NCBI RefSeq assembly: GCF_943734655.1
Contig: NC_071354.1
Span: 76,855,838-76,919,837, forward strand
Direction: 5' to 3'
Origin: Sabethes cyaneus
Lineage: Eukaryota; Arthropoda; Insecta; Diptera; Culicidae
Length of the DNA stretch: 64,000 nt
Made by a program: the position numbers and the translations under genes. The notes beneath the pieces were generated by a model. It had not been told where the DNA came from. It saw only the letters and a program-made list of their open reading frames with translations, and did no database searches. Shown piece by piece: positions 1-38,639 of this stretch. Position 1 is the stretch's first letter. Each line of letters begins with the position of its first letter.

Positions 1-720
1 CCAGATTGAATGTGTCGTTGGATCTCCTTACTCGTATTATTGTCGGTGGTGACCAGAGATCCCAAATGTACGAACTCATCAACCACTTCCAGTTCATCGA
101 CGTGTTCATCGCGCAGTCACTGTCCGTGAGGGCCAAATGCTTTCTCTGGAACCTCTTCCTACCATATATTTGGTTTTCAATTCATTGATTTGTAGCCCTA
201 TCCTCCTAGCCTCCGTTTCTAATCTAGTGTAGATTGCCTCCGCCGTCCCAAGGTTTCTAGTAATGACGTCGAGGTTGTCTGCGAAGGCTAGGCTACTCTT
301 GCTGAAGATAGTTCCTCTCGTTTCGATGCCCGATCGCCGGATCACACCTTCATTAGCGGTATTGAATAAAATACAGGATACCCCACGCCGCAATCCTCTG
401 TGCGATTCAAAAGGACGCACATGTAGCACATCACTCGCTCTAGAGTAGTTTTGATCAGCAGCGTCTGTTTGTCCGGAAAACCATACTTCTGCGTTATCTG
501 CCATAGCTATTCGCGTTCTACTGTATCGTATGCTGTTCTGAAATCCACGAATATATGATGCGTGGGCACGTTGTACTCTCGGCATTTCTGGAGGATTTGT
601 CAGAGAGTAAAAAATTTGATCCGTAGTAGCAAGAACCCCCATAAAACCCGCCTGATACTGCCCTACGAATTCTTTTGCATGAGTAATCGTTCAAACGAAC
701 GGGGTCCACGCTATTACAAC
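1..720 (-). mobile_element. RTE-like LINE, reverse transcriptase fragment (broken, runs off left edge)
   Basis: The - strand encodes the middle and late part of a non-LTR reverse transcriptase. Visible pieces are a decayed 'DVLHVRPFESHRGLRRG' block, 'SCILFNTANEGVI', and the catalytic-loop region 'LAFADNLDVI', where the usual FADD has become FADN. Next comes 'VVDEFVHLGSLVTTDN', the block typical of RTE/BovB-type elements just after the palm. The reading frame shifts near 520-640 and the copy continues past position 1. Loss of the second catalytic Asp and the frameshifts mean it is dead. Assignment to the RTE clade rests on the FVxLGSLVT block, which also occurs at 50476-50775. Confidence 0.8.
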
Positions 721-1230
721 TTGAATGGCGTTATTAAGTGACATAAGGTTAATTCACACCGTAACTCTTGGCGTAGTTCAAAAGGACTACAGGGTATCGC
801 GGAAACGCGCCCGTAGTACATCACTAGCTGCAGCATAGCTATTGTCAGTCGCGCCTATTTATCCAAAACTCCAATCTCGTGTATCAGCTGCCATAACTGT
901 CAAAAATATAAGGTTCATTCCATACAAAGTGTCCGCGACCTGTGTAATCCACCCTGACGGATTTGAGCCCAATTTCGCCAGATTATTCGTTTCAGGTCGG
1001 AAAGTAAATGGTGCTCCCATTCATCGAAGGGAGGTCGGATCGGCACCAAATCTTAAATTTTTAATTTTTGATGAAAAATGTATAATCTGCTAGAATTTTG
1101 TTCAAATTCGAGAGCAATAACCTTCTCAAAGAACTTGCACGCATCATTAGTCCCGAATAGTTGTTCAAATTCTTCACGATCTCTCCTTTTTCCGCCTCAG
1201 AATCGTGTTCAACTCGTTCTATCGGCCTAT
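721..1230 (-). repeat. Degenerate LINE remnants
   Basis: Short - strand stretches near 760-900 resemble a duplicated, more decayed copy of the LINE segment at 380-560 (a shared 'ASDVL.ARF' like block). A piece near 1100-1145 reads 'DACKFFEKV', like the endonuclease-RT linker of RTE elements. Stops and frameshifts are frequent. No intact gene is visible here. Confidence 0.35.
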
Positions 1231-1793
1231 TGATACCAAGTTCTCCCTCGTGGAAATTCTTTGGTGGTTTAATTAGTTTGTTACCATTACCCGTTAAACC
1301 AGTTATCTCGTTGCAATACCAAGGAAGATGACTTTGTCGCGAATGATAGCTTAGTATAGCATAGCATAGACAACCGTACACACCATGAGTGGCTGATATG
1401 GTGTACCCGTAGGTACACCTAACCATGTCCTTACGATTGTAGAAACGGATACGTTGGTTGAACACCTACTTTAAGAGGATGCGCAAAAACTCACGCAATC
1501 TTCATAGGTGTTCATGTACCCAGTAATATACGATATGAATATATAAGTGTAAAAATAAAATGAAATCGAGCATATATCAGCAAAAATAAAACAATCTCAC
1601 CAGCAATCCGTGGAATGAAATATAATTGCGTCATTTGAGTTTCAATCAGTGCATCTAATATCCAATAATTAATTTAATTTTTCATTTTGATATCTATGTG
1701 CATTATTTAAACTTGTCACGGCTACTGTACTCTAGGAGGTGCTTGGGGAGCTGAAACGAAACAAATCATTAGAATATCATATTAGGCTTACCT
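1231..1793. other. Intergenic, no recognisable gene
   Basis: AT-rich sequence. A reading frame on the - strand (1061-1465) has no recognisable domain and overlaps LINE remnants, so I do not call it a gene. Confidence 0.5.
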
Positions 1794-1990
1794 AGTCGTG
1801 TGGCTCAGCCGTCTGCCAAAAATTGCAGTTTTGAAATCAGGTAGCCGGGACCCTCCCAAATCCCAACATCGTACCTCCTAGCTTAGCTACTCAATAGAGC
1901 ATTACCGGATATGGCCGCATAGAGGCGCTAGGTTCTTGAGATTTCCAAGAGCTATGTTGGTCGCTTACTTGTTTACCTTTCCCATTTCAT
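1794..1990 (+). repeat. tRNA-like short interspersed repeat, family R3
   Basis: It begins with 'GTCGTGTGGCTCAGCCG', which looks like the 5' end and A box of a tRNA. It continues with a body shared with 60712-60910: the common pieces are 'CCTAGCTT.GCTA.TCAAT', 'ATGGCC.C..GAG.CGCTA' and a tail before a pyrimidine-rich end. Two diverged copies in the same orientation support a SINE-like dispersed repeat. Confidence 0.55.
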
Positions 1991-2600
1991 GCCCAGATGA
2001 CATTGTCGCGAGTGATGTACCGTTAATAGTTTTGTACTGCTAAAAGGTGATTCGATATAAGACAATTTCGATATATAAATTAAAAATTGTCAAGGGTATT
2101 GAGGTATCCATGTATTTAATTACTGTGTTATTCATTGGACTTTTTAATTAAACAATAAGGGTTATTTTTTCCTATTCACCTGATATCCAATACTCTCCAA
2201 CAATATCTCAACGAAAACCGAATATTCTCCACAGCTAATCAATAGTTCAATAAATGAAAAGATCATTACAAATATGAATGTGCGAAAACGCCGAACCTCT
2301 CTCTAGATCGTCCCCGCCGAGTAGGTATGTTTTTTTCCAATTTCAGCCTCAATCCCGACTGGTGAAAATCTGATTCTAAATTTTCGTTAGCCGTCCATTG
2401 GTAAATGTGGTTCAAGGTTCAACCCATTTCTTATCGATAATATATCTAGATATTGGGCAAATTATATTAAGTCGAAAGAACAGATAATTTCACAGCATTT
2501 CCCAACCCAAGGACACTACAAGAGCAGGAGCTTTCGAGGGCTCTATAGACCACATTGCTCACCTTCTCCAGTCAATGCAAGTGGTGAGAAAGTTTTCCGC
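1991..2600. other. Upstream intergenic region
   Basis: AT-rich sequence between the SINE-like repeat and the promoter at 2.68 kb. No coding region or clear repeat is seen. It presumably holds upstream control sequence for the transporter gene, but I can name no specific site. Confidence 0.4.
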
Positions 2601-2678
2601 TCAGCAATGTTAGGCGCGCATTCGGCGCCTGTCGTCGCGATGGATGCCTTCGTCGTCGGCATGCGCGCAAGGTTTTAT

Positions 2679-2715
2679 TATAAAATAAGCACATGCTGCC
2701 GCAGTTCATATCAGT
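2679..2715 (+). promoter_or_regulatory. Core promoter: TATA box plus initiator
   Basis: 'TATAAAA' starts at 2679 and a 'TCAGTT' initiator lies at 2710-2715, about 30 bp downstream. This is the normal TATA-to-start spacing in arthropods. The surrounding 2590-2760 is more GC-rich than the flanks. Transcription would begin at A2712. It fits as the start of the transporter gene because a strong donor (3079) and an acceptor (4735) follow before the first coding exon. Confidence 0.6.
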
Positions 2716-3078
2716 TCGCAACGGTTGGTCGTTTTGTGTGATACACTTGGCGCAATAAGGCTAGATGAGCCGCTCGTAAAAAGTCTCCTTGGTGGAACGG
2801 TGGTGGAACGGTTACTTCGAAAGTTGTTTGTTTTGGTTTGGCAGCCTTGCGAAAATAGTAAATTCGGATATTTGGACGAGCGGTTTCAGTGACAAAGTGT
2901 GACTTTTTCGTGTTTCTTTTTTTTTTGTTTACCGCGGTAGACGGTGATCAAGTGATGTGACAGAGTGATAATTGGTAATGAAAATATTCAATCTCAGTTT
3001 TTTTTACAATGCCATGGATATTTTTGAAGAAAAGGTGATCAATAGATGGGATTCTTGAATATTTAAAATATTTAACAA
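2712..3078 (+). other. Predicted non-coding exon 1 of the SLC17 gene
   Basis: The exon is bounded by the initiator at 2712 and a strong donor 'CAA|GTAAGT' whose GT is at 3079-3080. No long reading frame is present. The exon borders are inferred from sequence signals only; an earlier weak donor near 2970 is an alternative. Confidence 0.5.
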
Positions 3079-3340
3079 GTAAGTATTTTGTGAAGAAAAC
3101 AAGAAAAAAATTTGAAGTAACTATTGGTGTAGTTATTTAAAAATCTCAGATTTACTCATAGTACCTAAATGAAACATAGTACGTAAATCAAATGTAAGTT
3201 TCCAGTCGCAACTGTTAAAAATACTATCAATATACGAAACACGAGCCCAATAATTGCAAGGACCTAATACAAAGCTTTCACTATATTTGTTTATGTATGA
3301 TACTAAGTATAGTAAAAAGTGGTCTAATACGAAACGAATA

Positions 3341-3468
3341 CAGGTCGGACTCGATTATCCGGGTGAAAAAATTTTTTTAAATAGGTTTTTTGAAATGTGC
3401 GTTACGTTCAAAACGTGTTAAAATTATAAAAAAAAAAATTTTTTTCACGGATAATCGAGTCCGACCTG
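3341..3468. mobile_element. pogo/Tigger-like MITE
   Basis: A 128-bp palindromic element flanked by TA on both sides (3339-3340 and 3469-3470). The terminal inverted repeat begins 'CAGGTCGGACTCGATTATCC' and is matched at the other end, extending into poly-A/poly-T. A CAG start, 'TCGATTATCCG' and a TA duplication are typical of non-autonomous pogo-group elements. It lies in the first intron of the transporter gene. Confidence 0.85.
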
Positions 3469-3941
3469 TATACTGGATTTATAAATGTCGATCCATAATC
3501 GTGAATCAACTGTTCTGTGAGATATGTAATATGACGTGTTTTGAACCTTTGTTCTTATCACAAGATTAAAATATATGAATACTGCTAGTTTGGGAACATA
3601 AGACCCTGCGGTAGTCAACGAAAGCACACTACTCGTGTACTTATGTATAAGTTTGGAAATACTGACTAATCAATGCTGATCTATTTCATCCCGCTTTTCT
3701 GCTGTTGTTTAGTGTTGGGTAACCTGTTTCGTACGAAACTTGAAACCAATGAACTGCAGTCAAATTATGTCGCTTCGTATGAGTCATTACAGAATACTTA
3801 TTTGCCCTCTTCGGACCATATCGGCTAGACTGATCTAGCATCAGAAAATTTAATGATGTTCAGTTTTCCCATGTCATGTGGTTACACTGCGATACTTGAA
3901 CTAAAACGTATAAAAGAGAATATGATTTCTAAAACCCTGTA

Positions 3942-4177
3942 CCGTGAGGTGCCCTAATTCCGTGCGGCGCGTAATTCCGTGCACTTGGTCAAAAGGTGGC
4001 GGTTTCCTAGCGGCACATGCAGAATATTTTCGAAAAAATGTTTGAACGTATGCTTTTCCAAGCACCCAAAATTGTTCACGGAAATGTGCACGTTTTGTGG
4101 AGAGATTTTGGACTTTAATACCTAGTGCACGGAATTATAAGCCAAAATTAGCCGCACGGAATTAGAGCACCTCATGG
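3942..4177. mobile_element. MITE, 236 bp, TA target
   Basis: The inverted ends 'CCGTGAGGTGCCCTAATT' and 'AATTAGAGCACCTCATGG' (reverse complement CCATGAGGTGCTCTAATT) are flanked by TA at 3940-3941 and 4178-4179. The motif 'AATTCCGTGC' occurs four times, twice near each end. There is no coding capacity. The family is not certain; the TA target suggests a Tc1/mariner or similar source. Confidence 0.7.
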
Positions 4178-4190
4178 TAATTAAAAACCT

Positions 4191-4400
4191 CCCAGTAGGC
4201 CTCAAGGTACAGCACTGGACGAACGAGCAGGTCGTCGCATGTTCGAGTCTTAACTGGGACTGGGACTGAGATTGTGGATTGCATCAGTAGCTTCGCAATT
4301 GTCCTGTGCTCTAGCAGCTGGCTGCGAAATCTCTCAAAAAATTAAAACAGTAGGTCAAGTTCCAGAAAGCGAAATGTAGCACCAGGCTGTACTTGCTATG
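4191..4400 (+). repeat. tRNA-derived SINE, family S1
   Basis: It contains a tRNA-like head with 'GTCGCATGTTCGAGTCT' (B box) and a body including 'GCTGGCTGCGAAATCTCTC' and 'AGGTCAAGTTCCAGAAAG'. The same family occurs at 6712-6890, 11806-11868, 31486-31684, 44848-45058 and 61770-61858. It resembles the tRNA-derived SINEs known from mosquitoes. Confidence 0.75.
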
Positions 4401-4735
4401 CTATGTTATTTATTTGATTTAATATAAAAAAGAACGGACCGATTCTGTCACTCGTACAACGCTGCAAAACTCCAAATGGCTTAGCAAATCTAAAGGTTTT
4501 CCCCCAGTGTTTGTAAACCATTCAACAATTTTTTCTTGTAGAACTCAATTTTTAGCACATTCGATGTGTGCATCATTTCTATTAGCACTTAGTCGCAATC
4601 TATGATGATCAATCAGTCTCGCTGACCATGTTAATCGAACGTGTTACCAATTAACATATCCAACAGAGTCAACCAATATAACTGCCAAATGATAAATACG
4701 TTCTAAGCCATTTTTTATCTGACTCCATTTTTCAG

Positions 4736-5069
4736 ATCGATTCAATCACTTGGAACAATCAGGCAGAAACGCTTTGAATCCTTAGTGCCATCATCAAGTT
4801 CACGGCCGACGTTCACCCGGAAACGTGGAATCAGGAAAGCGCGATGTGAATTTAAAAATCTCTATTGAAGTTATAAGTTATTTCTGAGCCAAGACCAAAA
4901 ACAATTTCGCGTTTGTTAGTGCTAAAATAGTGATAGGAAAGGCAACGACGTTCATAGCGTTATTGAACCCATCCAGGGGTTAGTGACATACAGGACCAGT
5001 TTTCATCGCAAGGCTTCTGACTTACGTTTGTAGCTGTTGGTGCCGAAAAATATAACCCACCGCATCAAA
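4736..5069 (+). other. 5' UTR part of exon 2 of the SLC17 gene
   Basis: The acceptor is 'ATTTTTCAG' ending at 4735 after a pyrimidine-rich tract. The exon runs without an earlier in-frame start to the ATG at 5070. Its borders are inferred from splice signals. Confidence 0.55.
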
Positions 5070-33050
<27,981 letters not shown>

Positions 33051-33396
33051 CATCATCCACCAGCGTCGCAACAATCTGCGTGGTGCAGGAATGCTCCTCG
33101 GCTATGAACCAGTCCATTTGTGGAAACAAATCAACGGCGCATTTGTACATACATTTAGCTGGGTGTATCGGAAAAGACACACTTGCAAGAATCTCATTTC
33201 TAATGATAGTCAACTAGTGATTAGGTGAGCAATCGAAAAGTATTATTAGCTAGGGTTGTAAATATCTTCAATTGGTTTATATTTTCTCTTCTCGTGGACA
33301 AGATAAATTGTGCAATTGAATAGAGAGAGAGAGGTGCAGATAATAGTTTTATGTTACGTTGAGCAGTGCAGTTATGTTTCCCTGGAAAAGGAGAAA

Positions 33397-33402
33397 AATA
33401 AA
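33397..33402 (+). promoter_or_regulatory. Poly(A) signal of the SLC17 gene
   Basis: AATAAA lies about 350 bp after the stop codon. The 3' UTR (33051 to about 33420) has no other feature. It is the first canonical AATAAA downstream of the stop. Confidence 0.6.
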
Positions 33403-33419
33403 ACAATATGCCATTTAAA

Positions 33420-33904
33420 GATCTTTGATTAAACACTCCATTGATATACAAGCATGTTGATGACAAGTTCCCATTCACTTTATTCGATAATTGTTCCTCT
33501 TTTGTGCACATTTTCTAATAGAATTTTATTCATTACATAATTGGCAAATTGATTTAATAGCTTAATTCCTTTTTTTGTTTTAAATACATGTAGAAGACCA
33601 TTCTTCTGGACTACCCAGCAACCGTTTAATTGAAGTTCTCCCAAATTGAAAGCTTTTTATTTATAATTCACAATACGTAGATAAACTGAAACTGAAAATT
33701 AAATACTTTTAACAATTAACAGTTTTTGCTGCCCTAAAATATTATGAGAGTTCTAATACAAAAGCGAAATAAAAAAATCGGAATCACATGTCCGGTCCTA
33801 GATACACACCACTGATTACAAGTTTATGATAATAGAGAAACAGATAGATTTGGTCACTATTTATATGAAAAAAATTATATTGCTTTAACTACATTTATAC
33901 AGAC
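33420..33904. other. Downstream of SLC17 gene, no feature
   Basis: AT-rich spacer after the poly(A) signal. Nothing recognised. Confidence 0.4.
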
Positions 33905-34045
33905 CAAACTCGTGTTTTTTAGTCTTTGACCTTGAAATGCGATCAGGCATTAATATTAATATTTTTTTTTGAAACGGTGGTTCTACAATTGATGGAGGGA
34001 CGGTAGGGAATTCCTTAACCTGGTCCATTCCAACATGCTAATCCC
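33905..34045 (-). repeat. SINE S2, 3' part
   Basis: 'TAGTCTTTGACCTTGAAATG', 'TTTGAAACGGTGGTTCTACA' and 'GATGGAGGGACGGTAGGG' match the reverse complement of the 3' part of the SINE at 59411-59740 and the pair at 54708-54910. Confidence 0.65.
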
Positions 34046-34331
34046 GCTTCATTAAAGAAAATTTTTCTGTTTACTTATTTCATAGGTATGCAGTTTGTAG
34101 ATTAAAGCACATTTGGCTGCGCTTTCGTGTACTCACCATCAAATCGAAAACGCCTAAATGTATATTACAACGTCTGCTGTGGGTTAACTAAGGAAAATGC
34201 GGCATAAAATTGAACAACTGACATTACACAGGGTAACTTATGTGTATGGCGAATTCATAATTTAACCTGGTTTCGTGCTAACTCGAACCCGAAATTTACG
34301 ACCGCACGCTTTGGCAATCTACGAATAAGTA

Positions 34332-35377
34332 GGGTATTGTCGTTATCGTCGGGCCACTGTTATGGTCGGGCCACCTCAATTTTTTCAGTTTTAGTAACTC
34401 GTGATACCTATGTAGGGTAACCAACTTATTTTGGACCCCATCAGAAGCTGTACATAATTTGGACACTTGCATTTGATTTTGCTGTAAGTGTCCAAATTAT
34501 ATACAGCTGCTGAGGGGGTCCAAAATACGTTGGTTACCCTACAAGCACTGTAAAACTTCTTACTGTGACAGCTAACTTTTCACAACATTGTGAGTTTCAA
34601 TCGTGTATTCAAAATACGCGTACTGAATTCACTGATTGAATCAGTACAAAAAAAGTTTTCCAGGTGCAGTTAACTTTTCTTCAAGAAATGATTCATGAAA
34701 TGCAATTATCGGGATAAATATTGAAAATTTATTAAGTGTGTTGTGCTCTATTCGAAGGCTATTGAAAAATCCTGCCCAGTTAAGTGTTTGGGTAGGGTAA
34801 GGGGGAATGCTACAAAAGCGCTTATTGTAAAGGTCGGGCCACTTGTGTAGTCATGGTTGGGCCATAATTTTAAGCACAGAAGCGCAATATTCGCTAGAGA
34901 ACGTCAGTCGCGGGAAATGTGATGGAATAAAGCAAAATTAGTACAATAAAAACCTAGATTGTTGTTGATTTTTCATTGCAGTAGTACACTTCGGAAAACG
35001 CGATTGAAGTAATATTGATTTTACAGGATCACCAAAAATTTCGCAAAGATGTTATTAAAACAGGATATTTATACTTAAATGGGCCGTTGCTCTCGAAATT
35101 CATTCTATTAATGTCTCTACTTAGAATTTCAATACGTATTTCTTGGATTAGGAGCGGTGGCCCAACCTGTACAACGTAGCCCGAGTATGACAACATTTTT
35201 TGTCTTCACGTAAATGCCTATAAGTTTATTATTTTTTAAGCAATCAGTTCAAGATTTTCCAGAAATATAGCTTATTCTTAGACCTTTCCAACGATCTATT
35301 TAGATTTTAAAAATTCTTTTTGAAACGGAAGTTATGGGCGAATGTCAAAAGGCGGCCCAACCACGACGACATTCCCC
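34332..35377. mobile_element. Old TIR element, 1046 bp, TA target, containing a second MITE
   Basis: The ends GGGTATTGTCGTTATCGTCG and the complement of ACGACGACATTCCCC match at about 19 of 26 positions and are flanked by TA. 'GGGCCAC' type motifs recur inside both ends. A 125-bp MITE (34415-34539) sits inside it, so this element is the older one. Confidence 0.6.
34415..34539. mobile_element. Snapback MITE, 125 bp, TA target
   Basis: The arms 'GGGTAACCAACTTATTTTGG' and their near-perfect complement at the right end, with inner 'TAATTTGGACACTT' / 'AAGTGTCCAAATTA', are flanked by TA. It folds almost end to end. Confidence 0.85.
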
Positions 35378-35389
35378 TACTATTGACCT

Positions 35390-37250
35390 TTTTGAGTAAA
35401 AACTGCCACCATGGCGCTACCTGCTGCGATGGTGATAAAAACAAACGTCAAATGCGGTATATTTCATAAAAAAATTTCAGTAGATTTAATTTTTAACTAG
35501 TTTTCGATAGAAAACTTTACTAAATTTTTATCGGGTTTTGTAAGAAATTTGTTGTTTTGCAAGGTGTTTTAAAAACACTTTTAAAATAGTGAATTGAAAG
35601 AGCATAAATTTGAAGAATACTTTAAAGGTGGTGTGGCGACTTAACTCGAACACAGCAGTGATCCTAAATCGGTTTTTGTATATTATTGGAACGTTTTTCT
35701 ACTTTGCAAAATCTTTATGCTTGTTTTGTAACGGTCAAAGTTCTAGAGATTCGATCATCTGTCAGTCCTGGCGAAACACGTTGCTCCGGCATTGCATGAA
35801 AATAGGAATGTTCTCCTTGGTTATCCTGTATCTTGCTTACAGTAGCCTGGTTTATGTTAAGTTCACAAAAAACTAGCTTTTTACCACTTGAGCACGTGGA
35901 TTTTTATAATTTACCGTGATATATAACCTGTCTTTTGTCGCACAAATATACAAAAACATTATTTTCTCGTATATACTGTAAACAAACCACTGACAAAGTA
36001 TATACCAAAAATAAAGTACTCAATTTTCTTACATTTTGCAAAAATAATTGCACTTGTACATTGTTTCACTACAGTGATAAAATTAAAAAAGTGAACTTTT
36101 TCCGATTCTTCAAGCAAACTGTCAACTTTCTCACCATTCGGCTAGTTCTAAAGACCACCACCGTAAGAGCATAAGTTTCTCTCGAACATACTGGTAAAGT
36201 ATTTCAGGTTATCCACTCTAATCTAACGGTACAGTTTTATTGCGACAACTAACTAACTAACTGGATAATATTTTCACTCTAACTTTGTTATTCACTTGTA
36301 GCAATGATTTTATTACAGCACTAGCTTCTTCAATTTTATTTGTAAATCGACTAATCTGATAATAATTTCAAATACATACACTTTTCAGCGAATCGAATTT
36401 GGTTTGGTTTTCTTCATACTCCAGTAAAAACAAACAAGCTTGTCAATCATTCTACTTGAAGAGTATCATTTTTTATCACGGGCTGACAAGTGTTTCACTT
36501 GAAACTACCCCGTAACAAAGTGACAGTTATTAACAGTTTCCCATAACACCTGCCAATATCAAAAATGTCGCGACGATCATTTTTACGTGCCGATCAAAAT
36601 TGACGTACCTTCGATTTCCAAAGGAAATGTTCACTTTTGTTACGTTAAATGTGAACGCAAAAAGCTGTCTGAACAACGATTCGAAAAGTGCGTATTAACT
36701 AATTCGGCATTATTTCATGTTTTCGGCAAAACTGTTTGAATTCTTAGTGAGTTGCTTGATTAATTTTTTACAAGATAAAAAGCGGTATTTATCACAAGAT
36801 TGTTACTCTTGTGTACGAGTTGTCTGGTCTAAAGTATTTAAATATTGCGTGTTTCATTAAAAGTTATCCGCTGCGCAATTCAAAATGAACAAATGAAACA
36901 AAATTCAAGAATAGATCCAAACTATAGAGATTGTTTCAGTTGTATAAAAAACACTCTGCTACATGACAGAACCATTAGGACCATTTTATTATGACAGAAG
37001 AACCAGTTATGCTGCTATTGTCATTACCACGGAAACGTTTTGGTACTTGGCATAATGTTGTCAGTTCGTAAAATGCTCTATTGAAATAATAAACCATGTA
37101 GCGTATGCAGAATATTTTGTTATCGCAGCAAAAAGAAAACAAGCCCATTTAATTCAGTGTAGATTATTAAGTGGACTATCCCCGCAAACCGAAGCAATTC
37201 TTCGAATTCTACTTTGAAAACAAACACAACCAAGCGATTTTCTTGCACAC
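35390..37250. other. Intergenic, no gene recognised
   Basis: AT-rich. A good-looking start context (GCCACCATGG at 35406) opens only a 29-codon frame. Frames at 35610-35876 and 35935-36174 have no family resemblance. Confidence 0.4.
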
Positions 37251-37450
37251 AACGCACAGCGAAACGTCAAACGGCAGTTCCGCTAGCTCAGATCGCAGAC
37301 AGAAGAAAAGCGAAAATCACATGTCGCGGACGTGATTCGCTCGATCAGCAGACATCAGCCGAAACCCGCCAGAATTGCCATTGGAAATAGGCAAAAGTAG
37401 TGCTAGTGTGTCGTGCAGTGAGCTAGTCCGCTCAGTCAAGAGATTTTCCT

Positions 37451-37790
37451 GTGTTCACGTGTAGGCCCGCCTCGGAACCCTTCTCCCGGGTCACATCGAC
37501 GATAAAAGCTCAGCAGAACCAGCGGCGTTCGTTTCATAGCGTCAGGACATCGTGCATAGCATCACTGCGTTCGGTTGAAAGTCGGTGCCCGTGTTCACGT
37601 ACAAGCCAACGTCGAAATACTCATCTGCCGGGTCATAACGACGACAGACGCTCAGTTAAATCAGCGGACCTCAGTTCGACGACACCAGTGCAGTGCACTT
37701 TGGCTCGACTAGAGGTTGATACACGTGTACACGTGCAAGACGCACCTTCAGGGTCAGATCGACGATATACGCTGTAAGTGAACGGCAATA
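37451..37790 (+). repeat. Three diverged tandem units of about 130 bp
   Basis: 'GTGTTCACGTG', 'GGGTCACATCGACGATAAA' and 'GCTCAG' in unit 1 recur as 'GTGTTCACGTACAAG', 'GGGTCATAACGACGACAGACG' (shortened) in unit 2 near 37591, and 'CGTGTACACGTGCAAG', 'GGGTCAGATCGACGATATAC' in unit 3 near 37717. The GC-rich region 37260-38230 around it may be the 5' UTR of a LINE whose body is at 38640-40085, or an untranslated exon. Confidence 0.55.
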
Positions 37791-38639
37791 TTAAGCAGAA
37801 TCCTATCTAACGAACAATTGTCATCACAGCAGGAAACGACACCTGTTCAGATTCAACATTCTGCAGCAGCACGAAAACGGACCCCTTCAAGGGTGAGTGG
37901 CACAGCACTAAGGCACGACTGGTTAAGCTGACCTACGACATCGTAGGGTCGTTTTCCCTATCTTTAATTCAAGGTACCGATCCCGGAAGGGCGTGCATGA
38001 TCGACAACAGCAAGCGGATAGAAAGTGCCCCTAGAGATCATCCAGAGATCATCCAGTGCGTCTGCGAGAGCTAGGTCACAGCCAGCACACGAACCGTGCC
38101 ACGAAAGCCACGTGAAACGAGCATCAGTCTGTGCCACATAAAGGTCATCGATCAACAACGTGGCGCGAAGGTTTGCGGGAACCATGTCCCATACTCAAGT
38201 AAGCTAGTTTAAGACATAGTGAAATGAGGGCCAAGTAAAGCGTAGGGCCGTTAGGAGCTGGCTCAAGGAGCCGTCATTGATTCGTATAATATACACAATT
38301 AGTATGTAAAATTGCTTTCAATCATTCTGAGCTAGTTGGCATATAATAACACGTAACAACCAATTCAGTTCTTATACGCACAAGAAATTTTTTGCCAAAA
38401 AAAATGATAATAGGCTCTTTCTTTGATTTTTACGCCGCTTTCAAATATCTGTTGTGAACCATGAACCAGCAGTTTTAGGTACGTTTGATTTGTATGGGAG
38501 CTGTCACATTGTTACCGGGTTGACTTGAAATGACGATAGCATGGGTCTGCTGACAACCGGCCACGAAGCAGGCACGTAGCCAGGGGGTGGGGCCCTGGGG
38601 GCCTTGGCCTGGACAAAGGCGACGAAATAAGGATCGCAG

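Noticed and set aside
1061..1465. 134-codon - strand frame
   Set aside because: No domain is recognisable and it overlaps LINE-like remnants in another frame.
35406..35495. ATG in a perfect GCCACCATGG context
   Set aside because: It opens only 29 codons, without a donor site or any resemblance to a known protein.
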